Shown in pieces: positions 28,901-36,472 of a DNA stretch of 64,000 nt. A program made the position numbers and the translations under genes. The number at the start of each line of letters is the position of its first letter. The first letter of the stretch is position 1. This stretch comes from Flammeovirgaceae bacterium UBA7330 (GTDB lineage: Bacteria; Bacteroidota; Bacteroidia; Cytophagales; Cyclobacteriaceae): assembly GCA_002471275.1 (NCBI GenBank), contig DKPQ01000012.1:161931-225930 (forward strand), given 5' to 3'. The notes below the pieces were generated by a model. The model was given only the letters and a program-made list of their open reading frames with translations, was not told the origin of the DNA and ran no database searches.

Positions 28901-29006
28901 CGGCCTGGCACACTGCAAAAAAATTGTGGAGTTACACAATGGCAGGATCTGGGTCGATTCTGTGCCAGGAGAATTCAGCACTTTCTACTTCACCATCAAG
29001 ACTTAA
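25902..29006 (+). CDS. Membrane sensor histidine kinase with multiple PAS domains
   Basis: A 1034-residue kinase. The N-terminal 265 residues contain seven to eight hydrophobic segments, a MASE-like membrane sensor. Four or more PAS/PAC domains follow: about 293-412 (LLDSTPDPIIIIDESGTILL), 415-535 (SADAIVSKKLDGTILTWNKA), 540-660 and 665-800 (HVSIISTDVNGMITHFNKGA). The dimerisation helix has AYIASHDLREPL with His826, and the HATPase carries NLIANAIKFN, DNGIGI and GTGIGLAHCK. There is no receiver, so it must signal to a separate regulator. The SHDLREPL type of kinase is typical of Bacteroidota and related to phytochrome-like kinases. Direct phosphotransfer to the single-domain receivers 3-6 kb downstream is plausible but unproven. 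Confidence 0.92.
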   Translation: MINEESLRFNRFIQITNLVIMVLGLLVMLGWILDITVFKSILPGFSTMKFNTALSFLLIAASIHFQLFSKDSLWQALWKLPAAFVLAVGLLSLTEEFFKIDLGIDQIFFAGDPLSPTPRRMAGATALCFSLMGFFAVTLRSKKSIHRLSQVGLHIVTFVSFIAVFGYILGLFPLYKHWFINSMAIHTSLGFLFISVSSSLIYPSLGISSLFTGNRIGNVMARKLFFQMIIAIMVLAYIRIISMRYEWVTVELGIALFAFSFILVSLILIRSTARELNNIAIKRDLAESNLEQTSKLLDSTPDPIIIIDESGTILLSNLQTQQVFGYTKEELVGQKVEVLIPERFKDNHVSHRTSFFESPKTRNMGSNLELFARRKDGNEVSVEVSLSPITINDKTWVSAAIRDVSVRRLEEIKLNQLASIINSSADAIVSKKLDGTILTWNKAAEKILGYSAEEILGKNISLIFPPKLLDEEKVLMERIALGETVSQKETLRVRKDNKIINVSITLSPIRDSKGNIWAVSAILRDITKQKQEQAEKQRVEEVLERTNEVARIGTWEVDLVNNKVYWSRITKEIHEVPQDYTPELEPAIEFFKEGKSRERITKVVENAIMNGVSYDVELEIITAKGKSLWVRSIGQAEFIDGKAVRLYGVFQDINEITKSKEKLSLLNLELQAILNAGHVSIISTDVNGMITHFNKGAETLLQYKASEMISKQTPALIHTEVEVIKRGQELTEIYGEDISGFEVFVKVAREGRHESREWTYVRKDGSTFPVQLVVTAIRDEQGEITGFLGVATDITERKEAEEKMRKYSILESKSKEMEQFAYIASHDLREPLLTIINYMDLLTEDFGKRLDGDGKIYIDAISRAAHRMDELIKGLLDYSRLSSIKEFEETDFNKVLKESLSDLNSLIEAKKAQIEVTKLPRLKAYPLEIKLLFQNLIANAIKFNKNGSPPTVSISAHPIENGWQFEVKDNGIGIEEKDLEKIFFMFQRIHGRTEFEGTGIGLAHCKKIVELHNGRIWVDSVPGEFSTFYFTIKT

Positions 29007-29339
29007 TCTTTAGTCAGCTGCTTTAGGAATGAACCCCGAGAGCATCATGATCTACAAGTAATGGATTAAATACCCCCTTACGCTCTCTAATCCGTTAAAA
29101 GAGAACTATTGACATAATGAATGAGGTTAATAGAAAATCTCACGATAAAATTTGCATCGCTTTTATAGTGAAACAATTATACAAATAGATTATTTTTAAG
29201 GAATAGTAGAATTTTTTATCATAATATTACCATTGAGCCCTTTTGGTAATTGATCTGGCTAATCCACAAAATAAAAGAGGGAACCAAAAGATGAAAGCAT
29301 TTAAGACCTGATCCGACTGCGAAAAAGGGCATCAACGTT
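29007..29339. other. Intergenic region between kinase genes
   Basis: About 330 AT-rich bases without a convincing frame, repeat or hairpin. It probably holds the promoter of the tightly packed signalling genes that follow. Confidence 0.4.
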
Positions 29340-30452
29340 ATGAACCAGCTAATAGAGAGAGAAACCGGAAAGGTACAATTGTATCCGGACAGTCCGGGTA
29401 TATTGATCGTGGATAGTGACCCGGGTGCACTCAAATCCCACCTGACAGAATTCGAAATTGTATGCTATACTGTATCCGGCATTGACGAAGCTCTGCATTT
29501 GTTGGCCAAACAAAATGTGCTTTTGGCACTTATAAATTTAAAAGCCATCACAGCAAAAGAACACCGGCAAATTTCTGAAATAGCAAAGCACTCATCAAAT
29601 ACTGGCATCCCCATCATTATTGTATCTCCCTCCTGGTCTGAAATTGAGCTTCTCGGAAAGCCAAAAGGGATTTTTCATTTTGTCAAATACCCTGAGCAAA
29701 TCTCTCAAATCGTATCACTTTACCTATCAAAACAACTCAAGAACAAACAGCTTGAGCAAAATACCAGGGAACTGGAATTAATTCGCGAAGAACTGGAATC
29801 TCTCAGCTATTCCGTTTCCCATGACCTGAGAGCCCCCTTGCGAGCTGTCACAGGGTTTTCAAATGTCCTGTTGAAAAAAGCATCCGATCGATTGGATGGT
29901 GACCATCTCCGATATCTGCATATGATCACTGATAATGTAGATAAGCTAAACAAACAGATCGATGACCTCCTGACCCTATCTCGGCTGACCAGACAGCAAA
30001 TGCATGTAGAGGTCATAGACTTAAAGAAATTGTCACAGTCGGTATTTGAAAAATTATTACTCACTTACGATCAATCCCCGGTGGAGTTACAGATCTCAAA
30101 ACTACCTGTATTGAAAGCTGACTTGTCTATGATGCAGCTTATGATGAATCATCTTCTGGATAATGCAATCAGGTTTTCTATGGATGAAAAAACCCCAAAA
30201 ATAGAAATAGGATTCAACGAGGATGAAAACGGAGGGCACTATTACATTAAAGACAATGGTGTAGGGTTTGAAGAAGAGTATAGTAATAAACTTTTTCAGC
30301 TATTTCAGAAGTTACATAGTGATGAAGATTCAGTAGGAAATGGGGCCGGACTGGCCATTGTAAAAAGGATTGTCACCCGCCACAATGGCCAAGTGTGGGC
30401 AAAAGCAAAATTAGGAGTTGGAACGACTATTTTTTTTACTATTCCTGAATAA
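29340..30452 (+). CDS. Histidine kinase with N-terminal degenerate receiver
   Basis: A 370-residue soluble kinase. Residues about 18-125 look like a receiver fold: GILIVDSDPGAL has acidic residues, and FHFVKYPEQ carries the conserved Lys-Tyr/Pro region. The phosphoacceptor strand, however, reads LLALINLKAI, with Asn where Asp is expected, so this is probably a pseudo-receiver used for protein contact. A short coiled coil leads to the dimerisation helix (SVSHDLRAPLRAV, His161) and the HATPase (MMNHLLDNAIRFS, DNGVGF, NGAGLAIVK). It opens a run of five closely spaced signalling genes; the next start is 6 bases downstream. Confidence 0.9.
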   Translation: MNQLIERETGKVQLYPDSPGILIVDSDPGALKSHLTEFEIVCYTVSGIDEALHLLAKQNVLLALINLKAITAKEHRQISEIAKHSSNTGIPIIIVSPSWSEIELLGKPKGIFHFVKYPEQISQIVSLYLSKQLKNKQLEQNTRELELIREELESLSYSVSHDLRAPLRAVTGFSNVLLKKASDRLDGDHLRYLHMITDNVDKLNKQIDDLLTLSRLTRQQMHVEVIDLKKLSQSVFEKLLLTYDQSPVELQISKLPVLKADLSMMQLMMNHLLDNAIRFSMDEKTPKIEIGFNEDENGGHYYIKDNGVGFEEEYSNKLFQLFQKLHSDEDSVGNGAGLAIVKRIVTRHNGQVWAKAKLGVGTTIFFTIPE

Positions 30453-30458
30453 TATTGT

Positions 30459-32078
30459 ATGCAATCCATAACCGCAAATAAGATGCCCTACAGATTTAAT
30501 CCAGATGAATTTCCATCCCTGGAAGCATACAATGGTTTTATGGACAAGAACCATGTTATCATCAATAATAAACTCCGGAATTACCTGGTAGATGACCCTA
30601 CATTTGGCCCCTTAATCAAAGCCCAAACTCCGGAGGAGCAAAAAGCCCAGCAGGCACATTCCAGAAAGTTGGAGCGAGAGGCCATACTGGAAAATAAATG
30701 GCAAGCTCATGCTGATCATCTACTCAATCAGGGCATTACCTATGCCCGTCTCGGGTTGAAATTTGCAGATTGGTTTCGTGTGGTGAAGCAATATCGCGAT
30801 TTAGCCCTTCCATATATGATGGATGAATACAAGCATGACCTGGATGCTTTGTCGAAAGTATTGGACGGCATGAATAAGATGGTGGATCTGGGGCTTAGCA
30901 TTATCGCTGAATCTTACATTCTGGAAAAAAACACCATCATCAAAGAGGAGCAAAAAGAAAAAGAGTTCGTACAGAAAGCACTGGAGAAAAGTGAATCCAG
31001 ATTTCAGGCACTTTTTGAAAACAGTCCCGATCATATTTTCATGGTCAACAGGGAGGGCATCATCGAATTTATCAATCATGTGGCCCCTGAACTCAAGAAA
31101 GAAGAGGTTGTAGGCGCCAACCTTCTGGATTTCCAATCAAAAGAGAGTCGGGCAAAAGTAGAAAATGCCCTCAACTATACCTTTGAGACTGGGAAAGCCA
31201 CCACCTACGACACTGAGGCAGTGCTAAATGGTGTGTCCAGATATTATGCATCTTCTGTTGCACCCATTTTTGTTGGTTCGGAGGTAGTTTCGGTGGCTGT
31301 TATTTCTCGTGATAACACAGAACGTGTGACTGCCGAGATGGAAGTAAGAAAGCTCAACCGGGAGCTTGAACAACGGGTAGAAGAACGAACTGCAACCCTC
31401 ATGACCATCAACCAGGAGCTGGAAAGCTTTACTTACACCGTCTCTCATGATTTACGTGCCCCTATCCGGGCCATAGATGGATTCACCAAAATACTGGTCA
31501 AGAAACTTGAAGGCAGGATAGACGAAAAAGAGAAGCATTACCTCGATTGTGTGCTGGATGGCTCCAAAAAGATGGGCATGCTCATCGACGATCTGCTATC
31601 ATTCTCCAGGATGGGTCGTATAGAAAAGCGTGTGACTACATTTTCAATGCAAGACTTATTTCAACAAGTCTTCGAAGACTTAACGGTGAGCCATGATAAA
31701 AACACCATTGACTTTACGATGGAACCACTACCTGAAATCAGGGGAGACCGGGAGATGTTCCGTTTGGCCATTGGCAATCTCCTGGGTAATGCCATAAAAT
31801 ATTCTTCCACCCGCGATATATCCACCATCAAAGTCGGTAGCAATGACGAGAATGGTCAGACCGTATTTAGCGTGTCGGATAATGGGGTAGGATTTGAGAT
31901 GGAATATCAAAACAAGATCTTCGAGATTTTCCAAAGATTACATGATGAAGATGAGTTTGAGGGGTCGGGTGTTGGTCTGGCCATCGTCAAGAAAGTCATT
32001 ACCCGGCATGGGGGTAAGTTATGGGTATCTTCAGAGCTTGATAAGGGAACCACATTTTATTTTTCTATACCAAAATAA
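30459..32078 (+). CDS. Histidine kinase with globin-sensor-like N-terminus and PAS domain
   Basis: A 539-residue soluble kinase. Residues about 65-165 are all helical and resemble a globin-coupled-sensor fold: GITYARLGLKFADWFRVVKQ, then a helix with ALSKVLDGMNKMVDLGLSII and the closing ESYI. In haem-binding relatives the first segment carries the proximal His (HxRxGL type); here the position is Tyr, suggesting a non-haem globin sensor as in RsbR proteins. A PAS domain (about 185-300, SPDHIFMVNREGIIEFINH), a coiled coil, the dimerisation helix (TVSHDLRAPIRAI, His330) and the HATPase (IGNLLGNAIKYS, DNGVGF, GSGVGLAIVK) follow. The globin assignment is pattern recognition and needs a structure check. 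ATG at 30483 is an alternative start. Confidence 0.88.
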   Translation: MQSITANKMPYRFNPDEFPSLEAYNGFMDKNHVIINNKLRNYLVDDPTFGPLIKAQTPEEQKAQQAHSRKLEREAILENKWQAHADHLLNQGITYARLGLKFADWFRVVKQYRDLALPYMMDEYKHDLDALSKVLDGMNKMVDLGLSIIAESYILEKNTIIKEEQKEKEFVQKALEKSESRFQALFENSPDHIFMVNREGIIEFINHVAPELKKEEVVGANLLDFQSKESRAKVENALNYTFETGKATTYDTEAVLNGVSRYYASSVAPIFVGSEVVSVAVISRDNTERVTAEMEVRKLNRELEQRVEERTATLMTINQELESFTYTVSHDLRAPIRAIDGFTKILVKKLEGRIDEKEKHYLDCVLDGSKKMGMLIDDLLSFSRMGRIEKRVTTFSMQDLFQQVFEDLTVSHDKNTIDFTMEPLPEIRGDREMFRLAIGNLLGNAIKYSSTRDISTIKVGSNDENGQTVFSVSDNGVGFEMEYQNKIFEIFQRLHDEDEFEGSGVGLAIVKKVITRHGGKLWVSSELDKGTTFYFSIPK

Positions 32079-32083
32079 CCAAA

Positions 32084-32545
32084 ATGATAGATTCTAGCTT
32101 AGTCGAAATATTATTACTTGAGGACAACAAAAATGACGCTGAACTCGCCATCCTGGCATTAGAAGAATTCAACCTGGCCAACCAAATGGTCTGGTTAAAA
32201 GACGGCAAACAAGGTTTGGATTTCCTCTTTGGACGGGGAGAATTTGAAGGTAGGGATGTGGGCCAACCACCAAAGCTCATACTGCTTGACCTGAAAATGC
32301 CTAAAGTGAGTGGAATAGAGGTATTAAAAGCAATCAGGGAGGATCCAAGAACCAAATTCATCCCGGTTACTGTACTTACCTCTTCCAAAGAAGAAAAAGA
32401 CATCATAGAAACCTACAAGCTGGGGGTGAATAGTTACATCGTAAAGCCTGTAGATTTCGAACAATTCTCCAAAAGTGTAAGAGATGTGGGCTATTACTGG
32501 CTATTGTTAAACCAAAACCCGAGTGGACAGCTGAAATCTGAATAG
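32084..32545 (+). CDS. Single-domain response regulator (Rcp1-like)
   Basis: A 153-residue receiver with no output domain. It has the acidic pair in EILLLEDNKNDAELA, the phosphoacceptor in LILLDLKMPKVSG, a Thr/Ser in VTVLTSSKEE and the Lys in SYIVKPVDFEQF. The insertion between strands two and three (FGRGEFEGRDVGQPP) is typical of receivers that pair with phytochrome-like SHDLRxPL kinases. It starts 5 bases after such a kinase, so that kinase is the likely partner. Output is by protein contact or further phosphotransfer, not DNA binding. Confidence 0.93.
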   Translation: MIDSSLVEILLLEDNKNDAELAILALEEFNLANQMVWLKDGKQGLDFLFGRGEFEGRDVGQPPKLILLDLKMPKVSGIEVLKAIREDPRTKFIPVTVLTSSKEEKDIIETYKLGVNSYIVKPVDFEQFSKSVRDVGYYWLLLNQNPSGQLKSE

Positions 32546-32561
32546 TGTTTTTATTGCCTGA

Positions 32562-34433
32562 ATGATTGCTATGGAAAAGAAGGAAAAATTGACGGTGTTG
32601 ATATTGGAAGATCTATTCAGTGACATTGAATTGATCAAACTCCAATTTTTCGAGTTGGACTTTGATGTCAATTTTATTTTTACACACAACAGAAGTTCAT
32701 TTGAAGAAAAGATAGTCAAAGAAAAGCCCGACCTTGTTATTGCTGATTATACCATCCCGGGTTACAACGGAATGAAGGCTTTGCAGTTTCTAAGGGAAAA
32801 GGACGAGTTGACCCCTTTTATCTTTGTGACCGGTACATTGGGTGAAGAAAAAGCTGTTGCGGCTATCAAAGCAGGAGCTACAGACTTTGTGACAAAAAAC
32901 CGAATAGACCTGTTACCGGCAGCGATCTTGCGGTCACTTCGTGAGCGAGAAGAAAAGATCAAGAAGAATGCGGCTCTGGTGGAAGTGTTCGAAAGAGAAC
33001 GGAAATTTGAAGCACTCATTGAAAATTCCAGCGACTGGGTTAGTATCCTCTCGGAGGACCATTTCTTTCTTTATATCAGCTCATCTGTCAATCGAATACT
33101 AGGATATCTTCCCACGGACCTCAAAAGCCTAAACTATTTTGACATCGTACATCCCGACGATCAGGCATTGCTGTATGAAGAATTCAGCAAAATTAAAACC
33201 TCCCGGGAGCTGTCATTGCCCCCCTACCGGGTGTTGGATAAGCAAAACAAGTACAGGTGGCTGGATACGATTATCTCCAACAGAACGGAAGACACGGCCA
33301 TTGGGGGTATTTCTGTGAATTCACGGGACATCACAGAAACACATCAGCAACGCATACTTGACGACATAGCTGCTAAGATTCAGCGAATCTTCAGCTCACC
33401 CAAAAGGTTTGACACCCAGCTTCAGCTCATCCTAAGACTACTTAAAAATTTCGGATCTGCTGACTATGCGGAATTGTGGTTAAGTGATGTGGACGGGAGC
33501 AGGATGATCAGAAGAGCTTCTTCCTTTAAGGGTACTGCACTGATTCCTTTTGTCCAAAAATCGAAAACGGTAAAAACAGCAGATAGGAAATCCGGTGTAC
33601 TTGGGAAAATATGGGCAGCCAAAAAACCTACGTTCCTATCGAATCTCGAAACTGATCAGGACATCAAACTTGATAAGCTGGCAAAGAACGAGTTGAAATC
33701 TGTTCTGGGCATTCCGTTGATGCATGGGGGAAAATCCGTTGGGACCTTGCTTTATTACTTTCGGTCATCAATCCCGGAACTCGATGGTTTCTACAGCATC
33801 ATGGAAACCACGAATAATGTTTTGAGTGTGGAACTTCAGCGACGTAAAAGTGAAGAAGAGCTGGAACATCTGTTCAATTTAAGCCCCGATATCCTCTGTA
33901 TGATGAGCCTGGAGGGTACGATTAAGAAAATCAGCCCGTCTGTGGAAAGCAATATGGGGTATCCTCCTCAGGAAGTCCTGTCAAAAAACTTCGCGGAACT
34001 GCTGCATCCCGATGACCTGGAAAAAGCTACCCTGTTTCAAAGAAACAGCTTGCAGGGTAAATCCATCCATTATTTTGAGAGCCGCCTGATCACCAAAGAA
34101 GGAGAATTTAAATGGTTTGCATGGTCTGCATATCCTTTGGTGGAAGAAGAACTCATCATCGTGATAGGAAAAGATATTCATGAGAAAAAGATCATTGATA
34201 AAACGCTTGAGGAACAAAACAGCCAACTCAAACAAATTGCGTGGTCTCAGTCACATGAAGTACGCGCCCCATTGGCGAGGATGCTCAGCATCCTGGAATT
34301 AATCAATAAAGGCAATACTACTGATATGAAGGTGGAATACATCAAGCACCTCAATGAATCCGCCAATGAACTCGATACCATCATTCGAAAAATGGTCGAT
34401 TCTACTATAAACTTGAATTTATCCTTGCAATAA
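32562..34433 (+). CDS. REC-PAS-GAF-PAS protein ending in a phosphoacceptor helix, no ATPase domain
   Basis: A 623-residue protein. An N-terminal receiver (LTVLILEDLFSDIELIKLQF, phosphoacceptor Asp62 in VIADYTIPG) is followed by PAS (about 145-260), GAF (about 270-420: SVLGIPLMHGGKSVGTLLYY) and PAS (about 430-545). The chain ends with a dimerisation/phosphoacceptor helix containing WSQSHEVRAPLARML (His565). It stops about 58 residues later, after the second helix, and the next gene starts 4 bases on, so the missing HATPase domain is not a nearby frameshift. It can be phosphorylated only by another kinase or by reverse transfer, so it may act as a phosphotransfer or docking hub. The neighbours on both sides are single-domain receivers. 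Confidence 0.9.
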   Translation: MIAMEKKEKLTVLILEDLFSDIELIKLQFFELDFDVNFIFTHNRSSFEEKIVKEKPDLVIADYTIPGYNGMKALQFLREKDELTPFIFVTGTLGEEKAVAAIKAGATDFVTKNRIDLLPAAILRSLREREEKIKKNAALVEVFERERKFEALIENSSDWVSILSEDHFFLYISSSVNRILGYLPTDLKSLNYFDIVHPDDQALLYEEFSKIKTSRELSLPPYRVLDKQNKYRWLDTIISNRTEDTAIGGISVNSRDITETHQQRILDDIAAKIQRIFSSPKRFDTQLQLILRLLKNFGSADYAELWLSDVDGSRMIRRASSFKGTALIPFVQKSKTVKTADRKSGVLGKIWAAKKPTFLSNLETDQDIKLDKLAKNELKSVLGIPLMHGGKSVGTLLYYFRSSIPELDGFYSIMETTNNVLSVELQRRKSEEELEHLFNLSPDILCMMSLEGTIKKISPSVESNMGYPPQEVLSKNFAELLHPDDLEKATLFQRNSLQGKSIHYFESRLITKEGEFKWFAWSAYPLVEEELIIVIGKDIHEKKIIDKTLEEQNSQLKQIAWSQSHEVRAPLARMLSILELINKGNTTDMKVEYIKHLNESANELDTIIRKMVDSTINLNLSLQ

Positions 34434-34437
34434 GAAG

Positions 34438-34833
34438 ATGAGCTATTGGGTAGTTGTTGTTGATGATGATCTTATTACTTCTGAAGTACAGAAACAGCTG
34501 ATCATTGATAGTGGTTTGTCTGATCAGCCCCTTTCGTTTAAAGACGGGAAAGAGTTTATGGACGCCCTGGCCGAGCTTCAGAAAAAGCCAGACAAATACA
34601 TTGTGCTCCTGGATATCAATATGCCTCAAATGGATGCCTGGCAGGTGATGGACCAGCTTACCGAAGAACAATGGAGCAAGATCAAGGTCTACATCACCAC
34701 TTCTTCTACTGACCAGCGGGACAAAGAACGCGCTAGCAGATACCGCATCCATGGCTATATTGAAAAGCCATTAACCATCAACAAGTGCATGGAGCTGAGG
34801 GAAAATCTTAGTAGCGATGGGTCTTTTCTTTAA
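34438..34833 (+). CDS. Single-domain response regulator
   Basis: A 131-residue receiver without an output domain. It has the acidic cluster VVVDDDLIT, the phosphoacceptor in YIVLLDINMPQMDAW, Thr/Ser in YITTSSTDQ, and the Lys in HGYIEKPL. It starts 4 bases after the phosphoacceptor-helix protein and is probably its partner in a phosphorelay. The first 17 bases of the next gene overlap its 3' end. Confidence 0.93.
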   Translation: MSYWVVVVDDDLITSEVQKQLIIDSGLSDQPLSFKDGKEFMDALAELQKKPDKYIVLLDINMPQMDAWQVMDQLTEEQWSKIKVYITTSSTDQRDKERASRYRIHGYIEKPLTINKCMELRENLSSDGSFL

Positions 34834-35683
34834 GTTTTTGTGGTTTTTGTGTTTAATTCACAGCTTTTTGAACAGTCTCTCTCAGCAGCATAAGAAAGAT
34901 TCCGGCTTCCTGGTATATGAAAATTTAGCATTTTCTCCAGCTAACGAAAACCTGACACTCGATTTATTTGTCCCCGATGGATTAACCCAACCCACTCCTT
35001 GTATTGTGGTGATTAAAGGAGGTGGATTTAAGTCTCAGGATGGTCAACCCTTCAGGTTTATGGCTGAGTATATTGTGCAAAACAACTATATCGCTGCGCT
35101 CATCTCATACCGGGGCAGGCCAGATCATACCTATGAGGCTACCCTGGCCGATATAAGGGCTTCTGTCCAATATTTAAAAAACCATAATGAACTTTATCAA
35201 ATTGACCCCAACAGTGTCGGAGCGGTGGGGCGTTCTGCCGGAGCCACATTAGCAGCACTCCAGGCTGTATACCCTGATAACAACAGCAATATTCACGCAG
35301 CAGTAGCGTATGCCGGTGTCTTTGACTTCGAATCACGTTTTACAGACAGCCTCCAGATCGCACTTCAGCCTAATATCCAAAAGAAAATCCTCAGCAATGG
35401 AGAATGGGTGGGCGTGCCTTTCGCTACACAGGACAAACATTGGCGTCGTGTCTCTGCCATTAACTACGTGGATGCTGATGACCCGCCTATCCTCTTCATG
35501 CATTGCAAAGATGATCGTACCGTACCCTGGCTACAATCTCAGGCATTGTATGATAAGATGATTGATATTGGAATCCATGCAGAGATCAGATATTTCGAGA
35601 CCGGAGGACATGGCTTCAGTGTCGGTAGCCGGGAGATCTGGCTTGCGCCGATGGTGGATTTCTTTAAAAGAACGTTTGAGTAA
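34817..35683 (+). CDS. Alpha/beta hydrolase, exported esterase-like
   Basis: A 288-residue protein with an N-terminal hydrophobic signal (FFKFLWFLCLIHSFLNSLS) followed by the mature hydrolase. VVIKGGGF is the oxyanion-hole segment (usually HGGG). GRSAGATLAAL carries the nucleophile Ser in GxSxG, HCKDDRTVP the acid, and ETGGHGFSV the catalytic His. It belongs with the BD-FAE/acetyl-xylan-esterase-like hydrolases that deacylate sugars or small esters. ATG at 34817 lies inside the preceding receiver gene, so translation is probably coupled. It may be the last gene of the signalling operon by chance. Confidence 0.88.
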   Translation: MGLFFKFLWFLCLIHSFLNSLSQQHKKDSGFLVYENLAFSPANENLTLDLFVPDGLTQPTPCIVVIKGGGFKSQDGQPFRFMAEYIVQNNYIAALISYRGRPDHTYEATLADIRASVQYLKNHNELYQIDPNSVGAVGRSAGATLAALQAVYPDNNSNIHAAVAYAGVFDFESRFTDSLQIALQPNIQKKILSNGEWVGVPFATQDKHWRRVSAINYVDADDPPILFMHCKDDRTVPWLQSQALYDKMIDIGIHAEIRYFETGGHGFSVGSREIWLAPMVDFFKRTFE

Positions 35684-36143
35684 AACATGCTTTCTTGGTC
35701 AAACACTTCTGATCGATGATCAGGTCCCCCTACCTTCTCTGGGGTCTTTGTCTTACCCTCGGCGTACAACTTAAGCCCATCCCTGCTCCTCTCCCCGCCA
35801 GCTACAGGGGACGCACCTCTTTCGATTCTTTTTGTACGAGAGCGGTGGGTGGCTCCCCTTTATGGATGCATATTCTCTTACCGAAATAATGAATATTAAT
35901 TAGGGTTGACGGCAATTGTATCTTAAAGACCCCCAAACTTCGCTAGCACCGACTTAAGTTTTATCAAACTCAGGGATTATCTGGTTTAGTAACCCGAAGC
36001 CCATAATAACTTTTTATAGGTCACTGGTCTATGAACCATAGTCCTGAGGTAATGCAAAGCACATGCTCTCAGTTACAACCTCATGATATGGATACCTCTT
36101 CCGAAGTGATCTTTCCCATCTTTGTTTTTACAAAGTTCAACAA
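35684..36143. other. Intergenic region, no gene seen
   Basis: About 460 bases between the hydrolase and the cupin remnant. It contains short G/C-rich blocks (around 35721-35840) and an AT-rich part near 35880. Short frames on both strands show no family features. Confidence 0.4.
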
Positions 36144-36469
36144 TCACTCCTCCTTAAAGGGGAAATAATCCAGTACATCGTATTCCCAAACATTGGTGGG
36201 GAAAATCACTATCAGGTTTGCTGTCTTTTCACCTATGTTTTTGAAGGCATGTGGTATCATAGGTGGAATATTTACAATGTAGGGAGCTTCTATGGTGAAG
36301 AGTGTATCTCCTAATGCATAAAGAATGGTACCTTCCAGCAAAACATGCGACTCCTCCCCCTTGTGGGTGTGCATGGGTGGCGCACCCCCCGATGCTCCAT
36401 ATGTGGTGTGAAAAGTGGTCAGGATGAAACAAATAATCCCTCTGCCCCCTTGATGATAGGATCCTTTAC
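36144..36469 (-). pseudogene. Cupin-domain protein remnant with a frameshift and no start
   Basis: Minus-strand reading from about 36374 down gives the cupin metal motif PPMHTHKGEESHVLLEG and PPMIPHAFKNIG. The same frame runs upstream as TTFHTTYGASGGA to about 36420, where it loses homology. The preceding residues, VKDPIIKGAEGLFVSS, are found in another frame that hits TGA at 36420-36422. Adding one base at TCCTGACC, giving TCC-ATG-ACC, joins the two halves. No start codon exists before the remnant, which begins right after the stop of the transporter gene at 36473. So the gene looks both frameshifted and 5'-truncated. An internal ATG at 36374 could still yield 76 residues. Cupins of this type bind a metal, but the lost N-terminus makes activity doubtful. 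Confidence 0.75.
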
Positions 36470-36472
36470 CGA

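Noticed and set aside
34400..34440. Frameshift that would restore a HATPase domain to the REC-PAS-GAF-PAS protein
   Set aside because: The following bases encode a complete receiver gene and no ATPase motifs (N, G1, G2 boxes) appear in any frame nearby.
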